Positions 57,118 to 64,000 of a stretch of 64,000 nt of DNA are shown one piece after another. Position numbers and translations under genes: made by a program. The stretch lies in contig CANFUT010000017.1 of the NCBI GenBank assembly GCA_947450325.1, positions 1 through 64,000 of the forward strand, read 5' to 3'. This stretch comes from Flavobacteriia bacterium. Lineage in GTDB: Bacteria > Bacteroidota > Bacteroidia > Flavobacteriales_D > Crocinitomicaceae. Each line of letters opens with the position of its first letter. The first letter of the stretch is position 1. The notes beneath the pieces are model-generated. The model saw only the letters and a program-made list of their open reading frames with translations, made no database searches and had not been told where the DNA came from.

Positions 57118-57969
57118 ATGAATTTAGTCATCGATTGGAAAGTCAGTTCAGAAATTATTCCCGGTTGGGCAACGCCAAACTTATACGGATTGCTTTTTGT
57201 AACAGGATTGATTATTGGATTTTTAGTGATCAAAAGAATGTTCAAGAAAGAAGGGATTCCTGAATCATTATTGGACAAACTATTAATTTACATAGTTTTA
57301 GCAACAATTATTGGTGCAAGATTAGGACATGTGTTTTTCTACGATTGGGAAGCGTATAAAGCGGATCCAATTGCGATTTTTAAGATTTGGGAAGGTGGAT
57401 TGGCATCTCATGGTGCGGCGATATTGATTTTGGTTGCGCTGTATATTTTTTCTAAAAAAGAATCCAAACGTCCAATGATTTGGGTGCTAGATCGCGTGGC
57501 TGCGCCAATTGCAATTGCAGGATGTTTTATCCGATTAGGGAATTTGGTAAATCATGAAATCATTGGTGTTCCAACAGATTTGCCGTGGGGATTTATTTTC
57601 AATAATGCGGGTGATGATTATTTGGTTGAAGGATTACAAGTGGCGCGCCATCCAGCGCAATTGTATGAAGCAATTTATTATTTCTTTACATTTTTCCTGT
57701 TGATGTATTTGTATTGGAAAACCAATGCGAGAAACAAACCAGGAATTATTTTTGGAACTTTCATGATTGTGCTTTGGACAGGAAGATTGCTGATTGAATT
57801 TGTAAAAGTAGGACAAACCGAACGCGACAATGTGATGGCTTTGAATACTGGCCAAATGTTGAGTATTCCTTTCATCATTGCCGGAATTGTGATTCTGTAT
57901 TTCGGAATAAAAAGTAAACCAAAAGCCGAAACTTCTCCAAGTGAATCTTTGGATTCCAAAGTAAATTAG
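57118..57969 (+). CDS. lgt: Prolipoprotein diacylglyceryl transferase
   Basis: This protein of 283 residues with about seven membrane helices adds the diacylglyceryl group to the lipobox cysteine of prolipoproteins, the first step in lipoprotein maturation. Signature segments are ARLGHVFFYDWEAY, the GCFIRLGNLVNHEIIG stretch, and HPAQLYEAIYYF. It processes the many lipobox proteins encoded in the window. It is directly followed by lnt, and signal peptidase II is not present. Confidence 0.96.
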   Translation: MNLVIDWKVSSEIIPGWATPNLYGLLFVTGLIIGFLVIKRMFKKEGIPESLLDKLLIYIVLATIIGARLGHVFFYDWEAYKADPIAIFKIWEGGLASHGAAILILVALYIFSKKESKRPMIWVLDRVAAPIAIAGCFIRLGNLVNHEIIGVPTDLPWGFIFNNAGDDYLVEGLQVARHPAQLYEAIYYFFTFFLLMYLYWKTNARNKPGIIFGTFMIVLWTGRLLIEFVKVGQTERDNVMALNTGQMLSIPFIIAGIVILYFGIKSKPKAETSPSESLDSKVN

Positions 57970-57994
57970 TTTCATTTCAATCTATCTTATTCAA

Positions 57995-59596
57995 ATGTTT
58001 AAATTCAATAGAAAACAGCGCTATTTAGCAAGTTTATTAAGCGGTTTACTCTTGGTGATTTCGTTTCCGTTCACAGGAAGTTTGGCGCCATTGATGTTTG
58101 TTGCGCTTGTTCCTTTGCTTTTGGTAGAAAATCAAATTGCTGAAAATCGTTTGCGTTCATCGAATGTTTTTGTTCACGCCTATTTGGTGTTTTTCATTTA
58201 CAATGTCGGAACAACTTGGTGGATTTGGAATGCAAGTCCAATCGGAGCGATCATGGCTTTTGTGCTCAATTCATTGATCATGACATTGGTTTTCCAAATT
58301 TTCCATTTTACTAAAAAAGGACTAGGATTTAAATTTGGCTTTTGGACATTCATTTTTTGCTGGATTGGATTTGAATATTTGCACTTTCAATGGGAACTTT
58401 CGTGGCCATGGTTGGCTTTTGGAAATACCTTTTCAAGATTGCCTTTTTTAGTGCAATGGTATTCTGTGACTGGCGTATTAGGTGGTTCACTTTGGGTTTT
58501 GATGGCGAATATATTGACTTTCAGAATTATCGATAAAATTTACTTCAAAAAGCAAAATTGGAAATTTCAAAAAACAGTAATTATTCAATTGATTTGCTTG
58601 ATTTTTATTCCGATTGCGATTTCATTGATTCAATATGTCAGTTATTCCGAGCAAGGGAAAGACACTGAAATTGTGGTAACACAACCTAATATAGATCCAT
58701 ACAATGAAAAGTTTACAGGTAGTGTAAAAGATCAACTTGACAAAATTTGTGATTTAGCAGATCGAAATACAACTAAAAAAACTGCTTTTGTTTTAGCGCC
58801 GGAAACCGCTTTGCCTTTCTCTTTTTATGAAGATGAAGTGGAAAGAATCATCTATTTCCCTTATTTAGTCGAGCGCAAAGCCAATTGGCCAAATGCTACT
58901 TTATTGATTGGTGCTTCAACTAGAAAATATTTTAAAAACAAAAGATCTCGCGCTTCAGTCAAGATTTTGGGCGGACCAGGTTATGAAGAATTTTACAATT
59001 CTTCCATGATGATTGACCATTTGGATCAACCTTCATTTATCCACAAATCTAAATTGGTTTTGGGAGTGGAAAAAATCCCTTTCTCCAATATTTTTCCTTT
59101 CTTGGAAGAATTGGCAATCAACAATGGTGGAACAAGTGGAACTTTAGGGATTGAAGATGAATCACAGGTGTTTACATCTAATGGAATTACATATGCACCA
59201 GTGGTTTGTTACGAATCTATTTATGGCGAATTTATCGCACAACAATGTCGCAAAGGCGCAGAGTTGATTTTTGTAATTACCAATGACGGTTGGTGGAAAG
59301 ATACGCCTGGCTACAAACAACACATGTCATTCGCAAGATTGCGCGCCATTGAAAATAGACGTGGCGTAGCACGTTCAGCAAATACTGGGATTTCGTGTTT
59401 TATTAACCAAAAAGGAGATGTAATAAAAGCTTCGTCCTGGTGGAAAGAATACAGTTTGAAAGCCACATTGAAACGCAATTCTAAGCAAACGTTTTACACA
59501 CAATATGGAGATTGGATGGGGAAATCATTCGTAATGGTTTCGCTAGTCTTATTTCTTTTTGCGATTTACAAACGAATTTTCGCGAGATCCAACTAG
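57995..59596 (+). CDS. lnt: Apolipoprotein N-acyltransferase
   Basis: This protein of 533 residues adds the third fatty acid to lipoproteins. The N-terminal part has several membrane helices (1-215); the periplasmic carbon-nitrogen hydrolase domain (about 225-505) shows the catalytic Glu in LAPETALPFSF, a Lys in KLVLGVEKIPF and the catalytic Cys in APVVCYESIYGE. A final membrane helix follows. It ends overlapping by 4 nt with the convergent AarF-like gene. Confidence 0.94.
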   Translation: MFKFNRKQRYLASLLSGLLLVISFPFTGSLAPLMFVALVPLLLVENQIAENRLRSSNVFVHAYLVFFIYNVGTTWWIWNASPIGAIMAFVLNSLIMTLVFQIFHFTKKGLGFKFGFWTFIFCWIGFEYLHFQWELSWPWLAFGNTFSRLPFLVQWYSVTGVLGGSLWVLMANILTFRIIDKIYFKKQNWKFQKTVIIQLICLIFIPIAISLIQYVSYSEQGKDTEIVVTQPNIDPYNEKFTGSVKDQLDKICDLADRNTTKKTAFVLAPETALPFSFYEDEVERIIYFPYLVERKANWPNATLLIGASTRKYFKNKRSRASVKILGGPGYEEFYNSSMMIDHLDQPSFIHKSKLVLGVEKIPFSNIFPFLEELAINNGGTSGTLGIEDESQVFTSNGITYAPVVCYESIYGEFIAQQCRKGAELIFVITNDGWWKDTPGYKQHMSFARLRAIENRRGVARSANTGISCFINQKGDVIKASSWWKEYSLKATLKRNSKQTFYTQYGDWMGKSFVMVSLVLFLFAIYKRIFARSN

Positions 59597-60906
59597 TCCA
59601 AAGTGTAATTCAATTTTACTTCAGCCTTTATTTGATTTAGCAGTCCATAAATTCCAAACATTGTGCGCATCACATAAATCGAGTGTTTTGGTCCGCGGGC
59701 ATTGTTCATGTTCCTGATTTCCTTGTCTTTGGCAATATTTTCTCCCATGTTATAAATCTGCTTGAAAAACGCATCATCACCAAAATCAAAACTTGGTTGT
59801 CTGAAAGGTTTGCCCAAAAGCAAAATCATTTCTTCAAAAGTGGCAATCAAGATTTTTTGCTCAGCTTCTGTATCTTCATCTCTCAACAAGTCCAAGGTTC
59901 TATAAAGCGCTAGTAATCTAACTTTGTCGTTTAATATTGCTGGATCGAGCAATTGAAAATAAGAATCAAAAAAGTCTGACGGAATTTCTTTTACACAGCC
60001 AAAGTCAATCACACAAAGGTTATTATCTGCATCAACAATGAAATTTCCAGGATGTGGATCAGCGTGAACTTTGCGTAAAACTTTCATTTGAAACAAACAA
60101 AAATCCCACATCGCCTGACCAATTTTATTGCGAATTTCTTGTGACGGATTTGTTTTCAAAAATTCTGGCAACATTTTTCCCTCGATCCAATCCATGGTAA
60201 TGATTCTTTTATTTGACCATTCAGGATAATAAATTGGAAAACGCAAACCTTCGAGAGGAGCGCAATCATTTGCTATTTCTGTTGCTTGTCTGAGTTCTAA
60301 TTCATAATCAGTTTCTTCCAAAAGTTTGGATTCTACCTCATCCATATAAACTTTCAAATCTGCAGCTTTCATTTTCATCATTTGAGCCGCCAAAGGTTTC
60401 ACCATCTTCAAATCTGAACTAATAGAATCGGCTACTCCAGGATACTGAATTTTTACAGCTAAATTTTTGCCATCTTTAGTGGCTTTGTGCACTTGTCCAA
60501 TACTCGCAGCATGAACAGCATCTTTAGAAAAAGTATCAAAAAGATCCAGTGGTTTTTGATTGAAATATTGCTGGAAAGTTTTTAAAATCAAAGGATATGA
60601 AAGTGGCGGAGCATTGTATTGTGCCAAAGAAAATTTATCTTGATATGCCCTTGGTAAAATTTGATTGTCCATGCTCATCATTTGCGCAACTTTCAATGCG
60701 CTTCCTTTCATTTCGCTCAAAGATTTATAGATATCTGTCGCATTATCTTCATGCAAACTATCTTTTGACAAGTCAGGATGAATTGCCTTTTTCGCATAAT
60801 ATTTGATGTAGTTCCCACCGACTTTTGCACCCGTTCCAATGATTTTCGCTGCGCGTTTCACTTTGGAAGTAGGAATGCTATTTTGTCCTTCTCCAGCCTC
60901 ACTCAT
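59593..60906 (-). CDS. AarF/UbiB-type (ABC1) atypical kinase
   Basis: This 437-residue protein carries the ABC1/UbiB core: the KxGQ-like motif appears as ALKVAQMMSMDNQ, the ATP-binding lysine lies in LAVKIQYPGV, and the catalytic block in VHADPHPGNF followed by VIDFGCVKE. UbiB relatives act in quinone synthesis or lipid homeostasis. The Ala in KVAQ (usually Gly) is noted. It begins 2 nt after the stop of the TetR-like gene, so the two are one transcriptional unit. Confidence 0.88.
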   Translation of the reverse strand: MSEAGEGQNSIPTSKVKRAAKIIGTGAKVGGNYIKYYAKKAIHPDLSKDSLHEDNATDIYKSLSEMKGSALKVAQMMSMDNQILPRAYQDKFSLAQYNAPPLSYPLILKTFQQYFNQKPLDLFDTFSKDAVHAASIGQVHKATKDGKNLAVKIQYPGVADSISSDLKMVKPLAAQMMKMKAADLKVYMDEVESKLLEETDYELELRQATEIANDCAPLEGLRFPIYYPEWSNKRIITMDWIEGKMLPEFLKTNPSQEIRNKIGQAMWDFCLFQMKVLRKVHADPHPGNFIVDADNNLCVIDFGCVKEIPSDFFDSYFQLLDPAILNDKVRLLALYRTLDLLRDEDTEAEQKILIATFEEMILLLGKPFRQPSFDFGDDAFFKQIYNMGENIAKDKEIRNMNNARGPKHSIYVMRTMFGIYGLLNQIKAEVKLNYTLD

Positions 60907-60908
60907 GA

Positions 60909-61544
60909 TTAAAATATTTTAGTTTTCAAGGCAAATTTTCCAAAATCTAGCATAGAATCTATCGGACTTGTTCCGAACATATCAACACTTAAATTCACCG
61001 TTTTTTCGATGGCTGCATCTGTATTGGCAAATTCAACTGAATCATCATTCATCCAAACTCTGAAAAGATAAGTAAATACCAATTTAAAGCCTTTCGCAAA
61101 ATGATTTCCAATGATTGGTCTGTCTTTGATTTCATCAGAAATTTTGCCATCACTCAAGATGTTGTCAACCCTGGTTTCCATTTCTTCGAAAAAGAGTTTC
61201 CAATCTTTCATCGTTTGAGGAGCTTTACGCAAATCATTGTATTTGAGCAACAAATAAGATCTTTGTGTTTGAAATTGTTCGAACAAAGTGAAATACAACG
61301 CCAATAATTTCTCACGAGCTGAAAAACTTCTGTATTGAGGATCTTCATCCATAATCGAAAGCGTTTTTTTCAATAGATTTAATGGAATTAATTGTTGAAC
61401 TTGCTCTAAATTCCCAAAACTTTGGTAAAAAACAGATTCTTCAATTTTGATTTTTTTGGTCAATTCAAATACTGAATGTGGCGCACGACCATTGAGCAAT
61501 TCGAACTCAATGTAACCTTTGGTTATTTTTTCTTCGGTTGTCAT
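60909..61544 (-). CDS. TetR-family-like regulator
   Basis: This 211-residue protein has an N-terminal segment resembling a TetR helix-turn-helix (ITKGYIEFELLNGRAPHSVF, IEESVFYQSFGNLEQV) and a helical C-terminal region (FSAREKLLALYFTLFEQFQT, SYLLLKYNDLRKAPQTMKDW) like TetR ligand-binding domains. It lies immediately upstream of the AarF-type kinase gene on the same strand and likely regulates, or is modulated with, it. The HTH match is weak by eye, so the call is moderate. Confidence 0.68.
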   Translation of the reverse strand: MTTEEKITKGYIEFELLNGRAPHSVFELTKKIKIEESVFYQSFGNLEQVQQLIPLNLLKKTLSIMDEDPQYRSFSAREKLLALYFTLFEQFQTQRSYLLLKYNDLRKAPQTMKDWKLFFEEMETRVDNILSDGKISDEIKDRPIIGNHFAKGFKLVFTYLFRVWMNDDSVEFANTDAAIEKTVNLSVDMFGTSPIDSMLDFGKFALKTKIF

Positions 61545-61865
61545 GTTGTAATATTTACATAATGAGTTTTAAAATTACTACAGTTAATTGGATAAATATT
61601 CGAAAAATCTATATTTTTTTTAACTGTTTTGATTTTTTAAGAATTTATCAAAAAGTGTCAAAATATGTTCCGATTTGAAGCTTGTTTTTGACTCCAAAAT
61701 TTCTATCTATCTCCTTGTTAAACAATCGTTTTTTATATTTGTTTCTATGTTAACAAAGAATATATTAAAGTTTGGTTAACATTCGCTGTTTTTGAAAGCA
61801 ACCTTTCTGCTAAAAATGTATCTTTGTAGTAATACTTTATTTCTAGAATTTTCGTTAATACTCCT
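61545..61865. other. 321-nt divergent intergenic region
   Basis: The region lies between the TetR-like gene (minus) and the large T9SS-type gene (plus). It holds TTGTTAAACAA (61715-61725), an 8-bp inverted repeat ATGTTAAC/GTTAACAT (61747-61754 and 61775-61782) with a further 3-bp extension across a bulge, and a TATCTTTG -7-like box (61819-61826). The dyads could be operator sites; no gene is seen. Confidence 0.55.
61819..61826 (+). promoter_or_regulatory. Promoter -7 element for the large secreted protein gene
   Basis: TATCTTTG matches the consensus and lies 39 nt before the ATG at 61866. A TTTG at 61791-61794 is 24 nt upstream, slightly farther than usual. Confidence 0.5.
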
Positions 61866-64000
61866 ATGCGTTATCTCTTTATATTTTTTTTGGTTCTGAT
61901 ATCAAATGTTTCTCGCGCTACTCATGTGATGGGTGGAGAGATAACTTGGACCTGTCAGGGTGGGAATTACGTTTTTGAATTGGTTTTTTACCGTGATTGT
62001 AATGGCGCACAAGTAAATACTGTTAGCGAAACAATTCAAGTTTGGAATCATCCGACTCTTTCAAGCATTGATGTTGCTTTTATTTCGAGAACAGATATTT
62101 CTCCAATTTGTAGTCAAGTTGCTGGTTCACCGCCTCAATTGGCTTGCGGAACTGGCACTGGCGGAGGAAATGGAATCGGCGCGATTGAAAAAGTAACTTA
62201 CAGAAGTTTACCAATTACATTGGCTGGAATTCCACCTGTTGGAGGTTGGATTTTTACAGCGCAGAATTTTTCTCGAAGCAACGCAATTACCAATTTAGTC
62301 AATCCTTCAAATTATGGAATAACGATTGCCGCCTACATGTTCGCTGTTCCAAATTCAGCAACTGGATGTGTGGATTCTTCTCCAAAATTTTTGCAAGAAC
62401 CTTATTTGGTAACCTGCGCTGGATCGCCTTACATTTACAACATGAATGCCGTTGATGCTGATTTAGATTCCATCGCAATCAGTTTTGGTGCACCATTGAA
62501 TAATTTTAATTCAGGTACTTTCGATCCTCCTAACAATCCAATTGAAGTTCCTTTTGAAGTCGGATTCACTGCCAACTCTCCTACTCCTGACAATTCATTC
62601 AATGGAGCAAATGTTCCTGCTTCGGTCAATAACAGCACTGGTGAATTGACATTTCTAAGCAATACAATTGGAAACTTTGTTGTCAAGGTAATTGTAAAAT
62701 CATACAGAAATGGCGTTTTGATTGCCCAAGTGGAACGAGAAATTCAATTGGCTGTAATCAATTGTCTTCCAACAAATAATGCACCCGTAATTGCTGGGCC
62801 ATTTGGTGGATTGTTTGAAACAACTATCAATGCAGGTACTTTGGTGAATTTCAATTTGGCTTCATCAGATGTTGAATTGTTGCAAGATGGTTCGCCACAA
62901 AATAATTTACTGACGGCGTCAGGTTTGATGTTCGGAACCAATTATACAAGTAATACTGGTTGTGGTATTATTCCTTGTGCGACACTAAACACAACGCCTA
63001 CCATTACAGGTGTTCAAGGAGTTTCAACAAATTTCAATTGGCAGACAAGTTGTGATCATTTAGTAAATCAATACGGAATTGTAGCAGAAGAAGTTCCTTA
63101 CCATTTTGTATTTAAAGTGCAAGATAATTATTGTCAAGTTCCAAAAGTAACTTACGCTACGATAACAATTCATGTCAAAAACCCTGGAATTGTTCAGCCG
63201 CCAAAAATCAATTGTATTCAAACTGCTGCTAACGGTAACCTTACCATAAATTGGACTCCATCGACTGATGTAAATGGAACTTTTGTTTCTTATGTCATTA
63301 GACGAGTTTCGTCAACTAATCCAATCGCTACACTCAACAACATAAATTTGAATTCTTACACGATTGCTGGAATTACAACTCCTGAATCGTTTTATATTCA
63401 AACAGTTTCTGGTTGTAGTGGAAATACAATTTTGTCAAGTGACACCGTTTCAAATATTGTTTTAACATTGGCAAATCCATCCAACGGAACGGCTGTTTTG
63501 AACTGGAATGAACCGGTTTCTCCTTATAATCCTGAATTAAATCCATATTACCACATCATGCGAGAATATCCAACGGGGACTTGGACTTTAATCGACAGTG
63601 TAGCTTATGGAACCCAAACTTTCAAGGACACAATCGATATTTGTAATGCATTTTTGAATTATCAAATTATTTTGCCAACGACGAGTTGTGATTTTACATC
63701 CAACATTGTAGGCGATAATTTTGAAGACATGATTACGCCTGATATTCCAATCATTACTTCTGTTACGATTGATACTTTGACTGGCGATGTGACGATTACG
63801 TGGAATACAAATGGACAGGAAGACACTTACGGATATGTGATTTACATGGCTGATCCTGATGGCGTTTTGTTTGAGTTGGACACCACTTGGGGAATCAATA
63901 GTACAACTTATACTTTCAGTCCAAACACTTCAAATGCAGCATTGACTTTTTCCGTTGCGGCTTTCGATTCTTGTTTTACAGTTTCTACTCCATCCACTTA
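61866..64000 (+). CDS. Large secreted adhesin-like protein, gliding-motility/T9SS-associated, 3'-truncated by window end
   Basis: An open frame from ATG 61866 continues without a stop to the last base, giving at least 711 residues. It has a signal peptide (MRYLFIFFLVLISNVSRA) and the N-terminal THVMGGEITWTC then YVFELVFYRDCNG segment characteristic of very large Bacteroidota surface proteins that carry a T9SS C-terminal domain. Repeated beta-sandwich units follow, some with a fibronectin type III-like rhythm (NGNLTINWTPSTDVNGTFVS, then NGTAVLNWNEPVSPYNPEL, then TGDVTITWNTNGQEDTYGYV). The end and any sorting domain are outside the window. Adhesion or gliding-surface function is inferred from the family. 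Confidence 0.88.
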   Translation, partial: MRYLFIFFLVLISNVSRATHVMGGEITWTCQGGNYVFELVFYRDCNGAQVNTVSETIQVWNHPTLSSIDVAFISRTDISPICSQVAGSPPQLACGTGTGGGNGIGAIEKVTYRSLPITLAGIPPVGGWIFTAQNFSRSNAITNLVNPSNYGITIAAYMFAVPNSATGCVDSSPKFLQEPYLVTCAGSPYIYNMNAVDADLDSIAISFGAPLNNFNSGTFDPPNNPIEVPFEVGFTANSPTPDNSFNGANVPASVNNSTGELTFLSNTIGNFVVKVIVKSYRNGVLIAQVEREIQLAVINCLPTNNAPVIAGPFGGLFETTINAGTLVNFNLASSDVELLQDGSPQNNLLTASGLMFGTNYTSNTGCGIIPCATLNTTPTITGVQGVSTNFNWQTSCDHLVNQYGIVAEEVPYHFVFKVQDNYCQVPKVTYATITIHVKNPGIVQPPKINCIQTAANGNLTINWTPSTDVNGTFVSYVIRRVSSTNPIATLNNINLNSYTIAGITTPESFYIQTVSGCSGNTILSSDTVSNIVLTLANPSNGTAVLNWNEPVSPYNPELNPYYHIMREYPTGTWTLIDSVAYGTQTFKDTIDICNAFLNYQIILPTTSCDFTSNIVGDNFEDMITPDIPIITSVTIDTLTGDVTITWNTNGQEDTYGYVIYMADPDGVLFELDTTWGINSTTYTFSPNTSNAALTFSVAAFDSCFTVSTPST

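Overview
The window is a low-GC chromosomal segment from a member of the Bacteroidota, most likely class Flavobacteriia. The evidence is: Bacteroidota-type promoters (TTG at -33, about 19 nt, then TAnnTTTG at -7) ahead of the rRNA operon, the str operon and other genes; a type IX secretion (T9SS) type B C-terminal domain; a DUF4403 lipoprotein; and a rplQ-carA-eno order. A Crocinitomicaceae/Fluviicola-like origin is my guess from the mix of T9SS adhesins and TPR-SpoIIE proteins; it is not proven by the sequence.

Layout. 1-108 is the 5' end of a 16S rRNA gene (minus strand), with leader, boxA and two tandem promoters up to about 413. 656-8908 holds a small orphan gene, a TPR/PP2C-type phosphatase, rdgB, icd, a DUF4403 lipoprotein and two tandem OmpA-like paralogues. 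8968-14023 (minus) holds urocanate hydratase and a two-gene T9SS-exported protein unit. 14166-33825 (minus) is one uninterrupted str-S10-spc-alpha ribosomal block (rpsL to rplQ, without tuf, adk or map) followed by carA and eno. 34081-38100 holds a saccharopine dehydrogenase family enzyme, prs-rplY and a barrel-less TonB plug protein. 38175-48667 is mainly envelope genes: manC and a SprT-like protease, an MlaE/MlaF-type ABC pair with an AlkB-like dioxygenase, an SPFH/flotillin protein with a Sel1-repeat partner, small secreted proteins, and an Omp85-family protein with a GWxTD lipoprotein. 48668-49112 is intergenic and can be folded into a complex RNA. 49113-61544 holds an acyltransferase, aroQ/xerD, an unknown 744-residue anchored protein, a Nudix hydrolase, trhO-lgt-lnt and a TetR-like/AarF pair. 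61866 to the window end is the start of a very large secreted adhesin-like protein.

How the genes fit together. Most of the window is translation machinery: 16S, nearly 30 ribosomal proteins, EF-G, IF-1, RNA polymerase alpha and SecY. The rest is largely cell-envelope work: lipoprotein maturation (Lgt, Lnt) alongside many predicted lipoproteins, outer-membrane insertion (Omp85), retrograde lipid transport (MlaEF), peptidoglycan-associated OmpA domains and T9SS cargo. Packing is tight, and several convergent gene pairs have touching or overlapping stop codons with no room for a separate terminator.

No CRISPR array, insertion sequence, phage gene or tRNA was recognised. The most interesting unexplained items are the structured 48.8-49.0 kb intergenic region with a possible pseudoknot, the hairpin flanked by a 13-bp direct repeat between rpsK and rpsD, the two OmpA paralogues that have lost the usual peptidoglycan-binding aspartate, and the plug-only TonB-receptor-like protein.
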